Shown in pieces: positions 34,959-44,011 of a stretch of DNA of 64,000 nt. Position 1 is the stretch's first letter. Each line of letters begins with the position of its first letter. The position numbers and the translations under genes are program-made. Origin of the DNA: Botrimarina hoheduenensis (GTDB lineage: Bacteria; Planctomycetota; Planctomycetia; Pirellulales; Lacipirellulaceae); contig NZ_SJPH01000002.1 of assembly GCF_007859815.1 (NCBI RefSeq), positions 632,001-696,000 on the forward strand. Reading direction: 5' to 3'. A model generated the notes under the pieces. The model had not been told where the DNA came from and did no database searches. It saw only the letters and a program-made list of their open reading frames with translations.

Positions 34959-36320
34959 TCAATAGCGGTAGTGGTCGGGCTTGTAGGGACCTTCGACCGG
35001 CACACCGATATAGTCCGCTTGGTCCTTGGTGAGCTTCGTCAGCTTGACACCGAGCTTGTCCAGGTGCAGCCGTGCGACTTCCTCATCGAGGCTCTTGGGC
35101 AGCATGTAGACTTTCGCCTCGTACTGATCCGTGTTTTTCCAGAGCTCGATTTGGGCGAGCGTTTGGTTGGTGAACGACGTGCTCATGACAAAGCTCGGGT
35201 GGCCTGTCGCACAGCCCAAGTTGACGAGACGACCCTTGGCCAGGATCAGGATCGATCGGCCCGAATCCTTGAACGTGTAACGATCAACCGCACCTTCCTT
35301 TTCGCCCTTGATGACGCTCTTGCTGGCCTTGCCCGCCTTGACCTGGGCCTCGAGCCAAGCGACGTCGATCTCGGTATCGAAGTGACCGATGTTGCAGAGG
35401 ATCGCATCCTCTTTCATCTGCGACATGTGCTGGCCAAGGATAATATCCTTATTGCCGGTGGTCGTGACGAAGAGAGCCCCCTCTTTGCAGGCCTCTTCCA
35501 TCGTCGTGACCTCGAAACCTTCCATCGCGGCTTGGAGGGCATTGATGGGGTCGATTTCGGTGACGATCACTCGGCAGCCATAACGCTGCAGGCTGTGGGC
35601 ACAGCCCTTGCCGACATCGCCGTATCCGCAAACCACCGCCACCTTTCCGGCGAGCATGACGTCGGTCGCCCGCTTCACGCCGTCGGCCAAGCTCTCGCGA
35701 CAGCCGTAAAGGTTGTCAAACTTGCTCTTGGTGGCCGAGTCGTTGACATTGATCGCGGGGACCTGGAGGCGACCCTCGCGGTTGAGAACCTCAAGCCGGT
35801 GGATACCAGCCGTGGTCTCTTCCGACAGACCCCGAATATCCGCCAGCATCTCAGGGAAGCGATCGTGGAGCATGGCGGTCAGATCGCCACCGTCATCCAG
35901 GATCATGTTGAGCGGCTTGCCCGACGGGAAGGCGGTGAGCGTCTGCTCGATGCACCAGTCGAACTCCTGATCGGTCTCGCCCTTCCAAGCGAACACGGGG
36001 ATGCCCGCCTTGGCGATCGCACAGGCGGCGTGATCCTGGGTGCTGAAGATGTTGCAGCTGCTCCAGGTGACCTCGGCTCCCAACTCGATCAGGGTCTCGA
36101 TCAAGACGGCCGTCTGGATCGTCATGTGCAGGCAGCCGGCGATCCGCGCGCCCTTCAGCGGCTTCTCTTTGCCGTACTTCAGCCGCAGCGACATCAGGCC
36201 GGGCATCTCGTTCTCGGCCAGCTGGATCTCTTTGCGGCCGAACGCTGCCAGGCGTTCGAACTCGTCGGGGGTGCAATCCAGAACCTTGTACGGCAGCTTT
36301 TCGGCAGCAACAGTAGCCAC
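34959..36320 (-). CDS. ahcY: Adenosylhomocysteinase
   Basis: NAD-dependent hydrolase that splits S-adenosylhomocysteine into adenosine and homocysteine, removing product inhibition of methyltransferases. From the GTG at 36320 it has 453 residues. [31 protein letters not shown], the NAD-binding [16 protein letters not shown] and the C-terminal [10 protein letters not shown] are all diagnostic. An ATG at 36365 is also in frame, but CTGGAG lies about eight bases before the GTG, and the upstream residues (Pro, Ala, Gly) are not conserved. It sits between trpF and a strong terminator. Confidence 0.95.
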   Translation of the reverse strand: MATVAAEKLPYKVLDCTPDEFERLAAFGRKEIQLAENEMPGLMSLRLKYGKEKPLKGARIAGCLHMTIQTAVLIETLIELGAEVTWSSCNIFSTQDHAACAIAKAGIPVFAWKGETDQEFDWCIEQTLTAFPSGKPLNMILDDGGDLTAMLHDRFPEMLADIRGLSEETTAGIHRLEVLNREGRLQVPAINVNDSATKSKFDNLYGCRESLADGVKRATDVMLAGKVAVVCGYGDVGKGCAHSLQRYGCRVIVTEIDPINALQAAMEGFEVTTMEEACKEGALFVTTTGNKDIILGQHMSQMKEDAILCNIGHFDTEIDVAWLEAQVKAGKASKSVIKGEKEGAVDRYTFKDSGRSILILAKGRLVNLGCATGHPSFVMSTSFTNQTLAQIELWKNTDQYEAKVYMLPKSLDEEVARLHLDKLGVKLTKLTKDQADYIGVPVEGPYKPDHYRY

Positions 36321-36519
36321 GTGGCGGTCTCCAGTCTTCGCGGGGGCGGGTTGGCCATCTGGCAAGTCGCAGCGCGACGCCGGGCCGGTAGGAAATAATC
36401 AGGTGCGGTAACGCCTCAGTCTAACCCTTATCCGGGCCCCGGCTCAATCGCTGGCGACAGGATTTAAAGGGCTTTCTTGCGGTACGCTGCTAACCGTAAA
36501 CGGCCCCACAAGAAAACGC

Positions 36520-37218
36520 CTAACCCGCTGAAGATACGTTGAGGGCGGCAAGGGCGGCTCTGACAAACGCCTCGACCCGCTCGGGCGATTTGCGTCCAGG
36601 AGCCGATTCGACGCCCGAGGCCGTATCAACCCCCGAGGGTTGAACCGCACCGATCGCTTGGGCGACGTTCTCCGGGCGGAGTCCCCCGGCCAGAATCAGC
36701 GGCACGTTTCCCAAGCGGGGTGCCTCTCTGCGCAAGTCCCCCCAGTTGACTGTTTTTCCCGTACCCCCGTATTCGCCGGGCCCGCCGGGCGCATCGATCA
36801 GCACCGCCGCAACGCAACGCCCGAGCCGCTCGCAGTCATCCAGCCACTTCCGCAGCGGGGCCAAGCCCGACTGGTCGCATCGGTAAGCTCGAACTATCGG
36901 GATATCCGCAGGGATCTGGGCCGCGAGCTCAGGCGTTTCGTCGCCGTGCAGTTGCACCGCGTCGAGCGGTACCGCCTCGACAAGCCGGAGGATCTCTTCC
37001 GGGGGGGCGTTCACAAAAACACCAACAACTAGCGCTTGGCCCGCAACCGCTCGGGCGATTTCCTGCGCGGTGGGCAGGTCGATCGAGCGCGGGCTGGGCC
37101 GATAGAAATTGACCCCGATCGCGTCAGCGCCAGCAGCCACGGCATGAGCTGCCTCGTCCGAAGTGGTGAGGCCACAGACCTTGATTCGGAACAACGACGC
37201 CCCCGTGAGTATACGCAC
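36520..37218 (-). CDS. trpF: Phosphoribosylanthranilate isomerase
   Basis: Third enzyme of the anthranilate-to-tryptophan route, an Amadori rearrangement on a TIM barrel. The 232-residue protein has the catalytic Cys in IKVCGLTT (about 12-19), GVNFYRPSPRSI, the VQLHGDET segment with the substrate loop, and ILAGGLRPENVAQAI, ending in GVDTASGVE. It stands apart from other trp genes, and the neighbours are unrelated. The N-terminal extension of about ten residues is slightly longer than usual. Confidence 0.94.
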   Translation of the reverse strand: MRILTGASLFRIKVCGLTTSDEAAHAVAAGADAIGVNFYRPSPRSIDLPTAQEIARAVAGQALVVGVFVNAPPEEILRLVEAVPLDAVQLHGDETPELAAQIPADIPIVRAYRCDQSGLAPLRKWLDDCERLGRCVAAVLIDAPGGPGEYGGTGKTVNWGDLRREAPRLGNVPLILAGGLRPENVAQAIGAVQPSGVDTASGVESAPGRKSPERVEAFVRAALAALNVSSAG

Positions 37219-37342
37219 GTACAGATATCGGAATCACAACCGTTACTTCTCGGATTGAAGCCTGCCTCATAGAAGCGCCGATCCCAAGGGAGGTTCGCCG
37301 TGTCGCCCCGGCGCGCTCCCGCTCCTAGCAAGGATTGCCCTG

Positions 37343-39025
37343 ATGTCCGTTTCGTCGCCCCAATCGGCCGACACCCAGCGCGCTTTTCCCTCGCATCCGC
37401 GAGTAGACCGCTACTTTGCCGCCGAAGCAAACGAGGCCTCCCGCCGCCGGCTGGTGGACCTGCTCCGACGTGGCGATGGTCCCGGCTTGTTGATCGGTGC
37501 GCCGGGCTTCGGAAAGACGATGCTGTTAGAAGCGATCGCGGCGGCACTGCCGTCGCCGCTGCGTGTCGTGCGGTTAGCTTGTACCCAGCTCTGTACGAGG
37601 CGGGCCTTGTTACAGGCAATCTTGCGTGGGTTGCGTCTGCCTTACGGCGATCGGGAAGAAGGTGTCTTGCGTCTATCGCTGATCGACGCGATCGAAACGG
37701 GAGAAGGGCCGGTCGCGCTGTTGGTCGATGAAGCGCAGTCCTTGCCGCTGAGGCTGCTTGAGGAGCTGCGTGTGCTATCGAATGTCACGGTGGACGGTGC
37801 ACCACAACTTCGATTGGTGCTTGCTGGCACGCCCTCGCTGGACGAAGCACTGACGGCACCCGAGCTCGAGTCTTTCAGTCAGCGCGTTGCGGCGCGGTGC
37901 TATCTGACCCCGCTGGGGTACGAAGAAACCGCGCAGTATGTGCGTGCGCACCTCGGGGCTGCGGGAGGAGACCCGGACAGTCTGCTAGCGGGAGACGTTT
38001 TCTCGGCAATCTATACGGCCACCGATGGCGTGCCGCGGCTCATCAATCAGCTCACCGATCGGGCGTTGGTCATGGCGGTTGAGCAGGGCGCGACTCAGAT
38101 CGACGGAGCCGATATCCAGGTGGCTTGGTCCGACTTGAATCAGCTCCCAATGCCCTGGCAATCGCCAACCAGTAAGGGAGCGGTGCCCCCGCTGGCGATG
38201 GATGGAGAATCGTCCATCGAGTTCGGTGCGCTCGACGATCTCGACTCAGAAGACTTGGTTGCCTCCACGCCGACCGCGCTTGAATCGGAAACCCCATCAT
38301 CCGAGGCGATGGACCTTCCGGTCCGCAACAGCCGGCCGGCAGCCGAGGGGTTGTGGAACGCGGATCAAGGCTTGTTTTCGCTCGGTGCGCCTTCCTGCTC
38401 AGAGGTTGACGACGCCGACGAATCAACGAACTCGCAAGATGATTGTGTTTCGCTCGCGTTTCCAGGCGTAGCGTCACGGCGTCTGCAGGCCACGAACGAT
38501 CCGATCGAAGAGCCTGCGCAAGAGCCAAGCCCCCTTGCCGACGATCCGTTCGACGAGCAATTCGACGAGGAAGAGGTCGTGCTGGATCGCTTTGCCGATC
38601 TGGCATTAGTCACGCGACCGGGCATCGAGCGTGTCGTCAACCGACAAGACCTGGAGTTTGGCAAGCTGTTCCAAGCGCTCGAACCGGCCGTGGAAAGTTT
38701 GGTCGAGGAAGTTCAGGCCCGCGACGAAGCCCAACGCGTGGGCTTCACGGTTCTCAAGCCGGTGCCTCCGGTTGCGAAACCGGCGAGGGTTGAAGACGAC
38801 TCCTACGAATTAGCCGAGATCGAAGAGTCGCTCACCGAACTCGAAGAGATTTCATCAGCGGCAGTTGCGGCCCCAAGCCCTGGTGCTGCGCCCCTTGTTG
38901 CCGAAGTCGTGGACTCGTCAACGGAAGAGCCGCTGCTGGTGATCGAAGCGGACCCGGAAGAGATCCCTCCGCAGGTGAAGCAGGCCGAGTATCGGCAACT
39001 GTTTGCCGGCTTGCGGCATGGGTGA
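37343..39025 (+). CDS. ExeA/GspA-like AAA+ ATPase with a long acidic tail
   Basis: A 560-residue protein. Residues about 20-270 form an AAA+ domain of the ExeA/GspA type, with Walker A GAPGFGKT (52-59), Walker B VALLVDEAQ (124-132), and sensor residues near LVLAGTPSLDE. This family helps assemble type II secretion or type IV pilus structures, but no partner genes lie here. The remainder (about 275-560) is acidic and low in complexity, with runs of Asp, Glu and Ser and no recognisable domain. ExeA's peptidoglycan-binding domain and membrane helix are not seen. The role in this organism is unknown. Confidence 0.8.
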   Translation: MSVSSPQSADTQRAFPSHPRVDRYFAAEANEASRRRLVDLLRRGDGPGLLIGAPGFGKTMLLEAIAAALPSPLRVVRLACTQLCTRRALLQAILRGLRLPYGDREEGVLRLSLIDAIETGEGPVALLVDEAQSLPLRLLEELRVLSNVTVDGAPQLRLVLAGTPSLDEALTAPELESFSQRVAARCYLTPLGYEETAQYVRAHLGAAGGDPDSLLAGDVFSAIYTATDGVPRLINQLTDRALVMAVEQGATQIDGADIQVAWSDLNQLPMPWQSPTSKGAVPPLAMDGESSIEFGALDDLDSEDLVASTPTALESETPSSEAMDLPVRNSRPAAEGLWNADQGLFSLGAPSCSEVDDADESTNSQDDCVSLAFPGVASRRLQATNDPIEEPAQEPSPLADDPFDEQFDEEEVVLDRFADLALVTRPGIERVVNRQDLEFGKLFQALEPAVESLVEEVQARDEAQRVGFTVLKPVPPVAKPARVEDDSYELAEIEESLTELEEISSAAVAAPSPGAAPLVAEVVDSSTEEPLLVIEADPEEIPPQVKQAEYRQLFAGLRHG

Positions 39026-39077
39026 AACTTTTTCTCTGCACCGAAGATAGCCGCCCCACCTGTCCGGATCTTCCTTG

Positions 39078-40016
39078 ATGACGCGTTTGCATCTGGTTAC
39101 CGGCGGGGCCGGTTTCATTGGTTCGCACCTTGCTACCGCGTTGGTCGAGCGCGGAGACCGGGTGCGCGTGCTCGACAACCTGTCCACCGGCTTTGAGCGA
39201 AACCTGGCCGGATGCCCCGAAGTGGAACTGGTGGTGGGCGATGTGTGCGATCCGTCGGTCGTCGATCGTGCGGTGCAGGGGGTCGATACGGTTTTCCACG
39301 AAGCCGCGATGGCCTCGGTGCCAGCGAGTATGCGGACCCCGCTGATCTCTCATGCGGCGTGCATGACCGGGACCGTTCAAGTCCTCGATTCGGCCCGGCG
39401 GGCCGGCGTGCGACGCGTGCTGATTGCCGCGTCGAGCGCGGCCTACGGTGATCGGCCGTTTGCGGCCAAGCGCGAGACCGACGCTGTCGAACCGCTCTCA
39501 CCCTACGCCGCCTCCAAGATTGCCAGCGAACTTTACTGCCAAGCGTTTACCCGGTCGTTCGGTTTAGAAACCGTAGCGCTGCGGTATTTCAACGTGTACG
39601 GACCGCGACAGGATCCAGCGAGCGAGTACTCGGCGGTGATCCCGATCTTTGTGACCAAGATGCTAGGGGGTGTGCGGCCGACTGTGTTTGGCGACGGCCA
39701 GCAGAGCCGCGACTTTGTTTTTATTGGTGACGTCGTGCGGGCCAATCTGCTCGCCGCAGATGCTGTGCAGGCGTCGGGACAGGTGATCAACGTGGCAACC
39801 GGGAGGCATACGACCCTGCTCGACCTGATTGCTGCCATCAACGGAGCGATGGGGACCGCGGTTGAACCGATCTTTGCCGAACCCCGCCAAGGAGATGTCC
39901 GCGAGAGTCTTGCCGACATCACGACGGCGCGGCAGATCCTCGGCTATGAGCCGCAGGTGTCGCTGAGAGAAGGGTTGGTTCGTTCGATCGACTACTACCG
40001 CGAACTCGCCGGCTGA
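39078..40016 (+). CDS. NAD-dependent epimerase/dehydratase (UDP-sugar type)
   Basis: Extended short-chain dehydrogenase, similar to UDP-glucose 4-epimerases and related nucleotide-sugar enzymes. From the ATG at 39078 it has 312 residues. The NAD-binding motif TGGAGFIGSHL is near the N-terminus, the catalytic Tyr-Lys pair is in LSPYAASKIASE, and the RYFNVYGPRQDP segment is typical of the family. The 4-epimerase substrate is not certain. A TTG at 39075 is also possible. It ends ten bases from the convergent photolyase alpha/beta gene. Confidence 0.88.
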   Translation: MTRLHLVTGGAGFIGSHLATALVERGDRVRVLDNLSTGFERNLAGCPEVELVVGDVCDPSVVDRAVQGVDTVFHEAAMASVPASMRTPLISHAACMTGTVQVLDSARRAGVRRVLIAASSAAYGDRPFAAKRETDAVEPLSPYAASKIASELYCQAFTRSFGLETVALRYFNVYGPRQDPASEYSAVIPIFVTKMLGGVRPTVFGDGQQSRDFVFIGDVVRANLLAADAVQASGQVINVATGRHTTLLDLIAAINGAMGTAVEPIFAEPRQGDVRESLADITTARQILGYEPQVSLREGLVRSIDYYRELAG

Positions 40017-40026
40017 GGCGAGCCCG

Positions 40027-40449
40027 CTAAAGCTTCTCAGCGGGTTCGGACGGTTTGCGGAAGACGAGCGGCTCGGCCCGCCGCCAATAGCGGCTGAAGC
40101 GTTTCAGATCGACCCCGGCAGGAAGGTCGATAAACGGCTCGGGCTCAAGAAGTTGGGCACCAAGTTCGCGAGCCTGGGCCTGGAGACGCGGATCACGGCT
40201 GGCGAAGGTTTCGATAACGTGTGCGCTGTGCCGTTCTGCAAATGCGCGAACCTCGTGGACAACATCGCCGCGCCGAACTTCAACGCCCGGCATCTCGCAC
40301 AGACACTCGTGCATGAAGACGATCCGCTTGAGCGACATGCCCTCGCAGCGGAGCCATGCCTCGTCATAGACGAACACCGCGGACTGCCCCGGTGTGAGCA
40401 CCGTGGCCGAAAGCATTTCGTCGTGTACCCAAGTGACAGCGGCAGACAT
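40027..40449 (-). CDS. Stand-alone photolyase alpha/beta-domain-like protein
   Basis: A 140-residue protein resembling the N-terminal Rossmann-like domain of cryptochrome/photolyase proteins: AVTWVHDEMLS (first strand), SAVFVYDEAWL, LKRIVFMHECLCEMPGVEVRRGDVVHEVRAFAE (the helix then the rGD strand) and KRFSRYWRRAEP, which parallels the conserved Tyr/Phe-rich linker before the FAD domain. It is too short to contain the FAD domain itself, which is encoded separately just upstream. The gene lies 64 bases after the FAD-domain gene on the same strand. The split is read from sequence; that the two proteins act together is inference. Confidence 0.72.
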   Translation of the reverse strand: MSAAVTWVHDEMLSATVLTPGQSAVFVYDEAWLRCEGMSLKRIVFMHECLCEMPGVEVRRGDVVHEVRAFAERHSAHVIETFASRDPRLQAQARELGAQLLEPEPFIDLPAGVDLKRFSRYWRRAEPLVFRKPSEPAEKL

Positions 40450-40513
40450 CGCGGAGTTAGCAGCGTGGCATGTGAGGGTTAAACGTGTGAGGGGTGCTGT
40501 GCGCTGGCCCCCT

Positions 40514-41356
40514 TCACGCGAACAGACGCCGATTCAGTTCGTCGTAGCTGGCGTCGAACGGAGAGCGACCGTCCGCATCGCAGCCGGTGAAACGCCCACC
40601 GGTCCAGCGGAGCAGGTTGTCGAGGTTGAACAGGTAGGGCTTCGCCGCAAATGTGCTCGCGACCCACTGCCACGAGAGGTGGTTTGAAGCCAGATCGCCA
40701 TCGAGCAGATGCGCGTACATCCACGCGGCCCCGGCCTGCCACTTGACCCGCCGCCAATGGACCACATAGGCGGCGATCTTCATGCGCCCCTGGTTGTGCA
40801 AGTAGCCGGTCTCGTGGAGCTCGCGCACCGTGGCATCGACAAAGTCGTTGCCCGTTTGCGCGGCCAAGAAGTCTGCGGGCAGAGCGTCGGCGTAGTCGGA
40901 GGGCTGATAGCCCGTCTTGTAGGGTTCCAGATCCTCTCGGACGGCGTCGCCGCGTTCGCCCAGGACACGCCGGTAGTAGTCGCGCCAGGCGAGTTCTTGC
41001 AGCAGCTTGTCAGCGCTCCGCGGCGTGGGCACCAGAGCGATAACGTGTTCGCTGACCTCTTTCAGCGAAAGAACGCCATGACGCAGGTAGGGCGACAACC
41101 GCGTGACGGCCCCGTCGTAGTGGTTGCGATTGGCCCCGTAGGCAATCGGATCGATCGCGGCCATCCGTTGCATGGCCTGCGAGCGTCCTCCGCGGAACTG
41201 CGGGCTCGCGGGGGCACCGGTCTGCGGGGCAGAAGGGAACTCCGCAGCACAGTAGGCAACGAGCTCTTCGTGTGTGGCGAAGTGAGTTCGGAGCGCTCCG
41301 CATGCGCGAGCCGAACCGGAATCGGATGCGTTGCGGCGAGAGTCTTTAGGGTTCAC
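40514..41356 (-). CDS. Stand-alone FAD-binding domain of a photolyase
   Basis: A 280-residue protein equal to the C-terminal helical FAD domain of class I photolyase/cryptochrome. Matching segments in order: FRGGRSQAMQRM, SRLSPYL-like TRLSPYLRHGVLS, ELAWRDYYRRVL, TGYLHNQGRMKIAAYVVH and the FAD-loop LLDGDLASNHLSWQWVAST, with conserved Trp and Asn. The start is a GTG at 41356. The N-terminal antenna/alpha-beta domain normally fused in front is missing here; a candidate lies immediately downstream as a separate gene. Repair of UV damage using light is the probable role. Confidence 0.85.
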   Translation of the reverse strand: MNPKDSRRNASDSGSARACGALRTHFATHEELVAYCAAEFPSAPQTGAPASPQFRGGRSQAMQRMAAIDPIAYGANRNHYDGAVTRLSPYLRHGVLSLKEVSEHVIALVPTPRSADKLLQELAWRDYYRRVLGERGDAVREDLEPYKTGYQPSDYADALPADFLAAQTGNDFVDATVRELHETGYLHNQGRMKIAAYVVHWRRVKWQAGAAWMYAHLLDGDLASNHLSWQWVASTFAAKPYLFNLDNLLRWTGGRFTGCDADGRSPFDASYDELNRRLFA

Positions 41357-41422
41357 GCAGCACCCTAGGTGCCGCGTGCCCCATCGACCACCGCTCGTAG
41401 CGGGAAACGCATCGTTCGGGGC

Positions 41423-42835
41423 CTACCGACGGCGGCCCGCCAAGGCGAGGGCGATCACTGCCAGCACAAGGCCTGCGGGTTCGGGGATTGCGGCGATGTT
41501 CACGCCAACACCCCAGTTGAGCAGCAATTGATTCAGCTCATCGTTATCGACCGTGCCGAGCGGCAGCGCCCCGTCCCAGCCCGCGGGGGTGGGGGTGGCG
41601 GCCAAACCCCAGTTGAGAAGCAGCAGGTTGAGGTCGAAGTTATCGACAGCTCCGTCGCCGTTGAAGTCGCCGGGGCCAATCGAGGCCACAATCAGATCGG
41701 CGGCCTGGTTGGGGGTGCCGAACCCCCCGCTCCAATTCAGTTCGAGGTCTTGCAGCAAGAAGCTCAGGTCGAGCCCCGGTGCCGCGATCGGCCCGAGTGA
41801 GATGCCGCCTCCGGAGAGGATGGACCCGCCACCCGTGTTGGTCACAACGCCGATAAGCGTGTCGGTGTCGGTCTGGAACGAGCCGCTGGGTAGCACGGCT
41901 GCGCTGCCTGTAAAGACGCCGCTGGCGGAGCTCAGACGCACGAGGCCGATATCGTTCGTGTCGGGGAACAGGGCGATCTCGCCCGTCAACGGATCGTAGC
42001 GCACTGATACCTGCCCGTCGCCGGGCGTGCCTTCGGTGGTTGCCGAGCTCAGCACCGCTTGATAGTTCGGCGAGAAGGCGTAGACGTCTTCGAAGTCGAC
42101 CTGTCCGTTGCCGTCGAGGTCGCCGCTCGCCCAACCGGCCGACGCAGCGGTACCAAAGTTCAGCGACAGGACCGACGCATCGAGGTCGCCCACGAAACCG
42201 TCCAGATCGATGTCGCCGGCACCGGCCGTGATCGTTCCGCTTGTGGCGAAGGGGAACAATCCGTTCGAAGCAAACAGCAAGCCGTGGGTGCCGGGCATCG
42301 CTCCGGAAATGTTCCCGGCGGAGTCGTAGGCCCCTAGCACCTGGATGCCCGAAGTCGGTGCGCTGAGCGTTGGTCCCGTGGTGGTGAACGTCGCGAGCGG
42401 GAAACCTTGCACTCCGGGAAGGATGCCCGTGCCGAAGGAGTAAAAGGCCTGGCCGTGAGTCCCCTCGCTGGGGGCGACGTGCAAGCCCTCGGGGAAGTTG
42501 CCACCGAAGCCGCCTGTGAGCGGCTCCCACCCGAAAACGGGCAAGCCCGGATTGATCGATTCGACGCCACCGTTGCCAATACCGGTGGTAGTCACGCTGC
42601 CCGAGATGACCGTAGCGTCGGAGAACGTCACCCCCATCTCGACGGCGAACGACATGCTGGTGGGGGAGGTGTCAAGCAGCACCTGCCAAACCCAGTCGCC
42701 GTTGGCGTCCAGCACCGGTACGCCCCCGCTGCGCTGCAGATCGACCGAAACAACCTGTGCCTGGAGGCAGGGGCTGATCAGAGAAACAACGATCAATCCC
42801 AGCAAACTCAGGCAGTTGAAGGGGCGAACTGGCAT
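41423..42835 (-). CDS. PEP-CTERM surface protein with dockerin-like repeats
   Basis: Function unknown; 470 residues with a signal peptide (about 6-26) and a C-terminal PEP-CTERM sorting signal (PEPAGLVLAVIALALAGRRR), expected to be processed by an exosortase. Three calcium-type dockerin-like motifs are visible: GDIDLDGFVGDLDASVLSLNFG, GDLDGNGQVDFEDVYAF and GDFNGDGAVDNFDLNLLLLNWG. The rest is a beta-rich secreted region. It is divergent from the DUF2231-like gene. No substrate can be assigned. Confidence 0.85.
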   Translation of the reverse strand: MPVRPFNCLSLLGLIVVSLISPCLQAQVVSVDLQRSGGVPVLDANGDWVWQVLLDTSPTSMSFAVEMGVTFSDATVISGSVTTTGIGNGGVESINPGLPVFGWEPLTGGFGGNFPEGLHVAPSEGTHGQAFYSFGTGILPGVQGFPLATFTTTGPTLSAPTSGIQVLGAYDSAGNISGAMPGTHGLLFASNGLFPFATSGTITAGAGDIDLDGFVGDLDASVLSLNFGTAASAGWASGDLDGNGQVDFEDVYAFSPNYQAVLSSATTEGTPGDGQVSVRYDPLTGEIALFPDTNDIGLVRLSSASGVFTGSAAVLPSGSFQTDTDTLIGVVTNTGGGSILSGGGISLGPIAAPGLDLSFLLQDLELNWSGGFGTPNQAADLIVASIGPGDFNGDGAVDNFDLNLLLLNWGLAATPTPAGWDGALPLGTVDNDELNQLLLNWGVGVNIAAIPEPAGLVLAVIALALAGRRR

Positions 42836-43062
42836 TGGTGGCGCTCGGTGGTGCTAGGCGAAAAAGACTGTTCGTAACGAAGACTTCGTTGCGACCTTAG
42901 CCTCTAGGCAACGTGTGAGTCAAATTCTTGCCACCCGACAAGCCACACTCGCGGGGGGTGGTACCTCTTCGGGAGCCCGCCGTTCCGCTACGATGGGGCA
43001 CTGCTGCGGGGGGTCTCGATCTTTCAGATTAATCTGCTCGGTACTTGTCCAGAGAGGGCACC

Positions 43063-43965
43063 GTGAAGCGAATCTCGTCGTTGGGCGTGCTGGTTAGCAC
43101 GGCCCTGCTGCTGCTTCCGAATATTACTGCGGGCCAACCCCTAGCGGCTGACCAGCCGGCGTCATCGCTCCAGGCGGTCACCCCCGGCGAATCCGCCGCT
43201 GAGCAAGAGCCCCTGGCCGAGGGGCCCGTTAGCGCACCCTCTGCCGATGCGCCGCCCCCGCAGTCAGATGAATCAGCATCGGCGTCTGAGGGCTCGCCTG
43301 ACTCAGATGAAGGCGTGCCGGTTCGTTCCGACCAGCCTGGCGTTGCCCCCCTCGAAGCCACGCCCGACGAGCAATCCGAAGAAGACGGCGATCGAAAAGC
43401 CGATGCGCCAGAGGAATCTTCTCCCGAGGAGCCAATCCCAGGAGAAGTTGATTGGAACGGGCTGATCGAACGATCCCCGGCGTTCTTAGCGCTGATGCAC
43501 CATGCGGCCGTTCATCTGCCGATTGCGTTGTGGCTGTTCGGGGCGTTCTTTGTGGTACTTGGGGTCGTTGCCCCGAGCCTCCGCAACCAGATCCCCGCGG
43601 CGTGCTTGATCGGCGGAGCCCTGTCGTCGGTCTTCGCGGCCGCGAGTGGCTGGTGGTATGCCGAGCACGAGTGGGGCGAGCCCTGGGACGGGGCCACTCA
43701 TCTGCGTGATATCGATTGGTCGGAGCAGTTGACCCAGCACCGCTGGGCGGGGGTCGCACTGGCGATCGCTTCGTGTGTGCTGTCGCTCGTTGCGATTATC
43801 AGCCTAGCTCGGGGCAGCTTCCGCTTGGGCATCTTGTGGCGAATCGGACTGATTGGGCTTGCGCTGGCGGTGGCCTGGGAAGGCCACATCGGCGGGGAGC
43901 TGATCCACGGCAAGGGCTTCCTGGAAGAAGCCTACCAGGCATGGATCAATCCGGACGCACCATAG
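43063..43965 (+). CDS. DUF2231-like membrane protein with acidic N-terminal linker
   Basis: A 300-residue protein starting at the GTG at 43063, which follows an AGAGAGGG ribosome-binding site. After a signal or anchor segment (about 4-24) comes a Glu/Pro/Ser/Asp-rich acidic linker (about 30-135). Four hydrophobic helices follow, of the DUF2231 type (HHAAVHLPIALWLFGAFFVVLGV, CLIGGALSSVFAAASGWWYAEHE, and HIGGELIHG near the end). In planctomycetes such domains often accompany cytochrome c proteins, but no CXXCH is present here. Function unknown. Confidence 0.72.
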   Translation: MKRISSLGVLVSTALLLLPNITAGQPLAADQPASSLQAVTPGESAAEQEPLAEGPVSAPSADAPPPQSDESASASEGSPDSDEGVPVRSDQPGVAPLEATPDEQSEEDGDRKADAPEESSPEEPIPGEVDWNGLIERSPAFLALMHHAAVHLPIALWLFGAFFVVLGVVAPSLRNQIPAACLIGGALSSVFAAASGWWYAEHEWGEPWDGATHLRDIDWSEQLTQHRWAGVALAIASCVLSLVAIISLARGSFRLGILWRIGLIGLALAVAWEGHIGGELIHGKGFLEEAYQAWINPDAP

Positions 43966-44011
43966 CCGTTCGTCGCGGAGACGTCTCTGTTAAGCGTCGA
44001 ACGGTCGCGGT

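Noticed and set aside
34890..36398. 502-residue plus-strand frame opposite ahcY
   Set aside because: It lies antisense to a well-supported ahcY and mirrors its codons; high G+C makes such frames common.
36321..36520. Possible SAH riboswitch upstream of ahcY
   Set aside because: GCGCTGCGAC resembles part of the SAH riboswitch core, but it lies only a few bases before the ATG at 36365, and the required GAGG core, pseudoknot partner and order of elements were not found.
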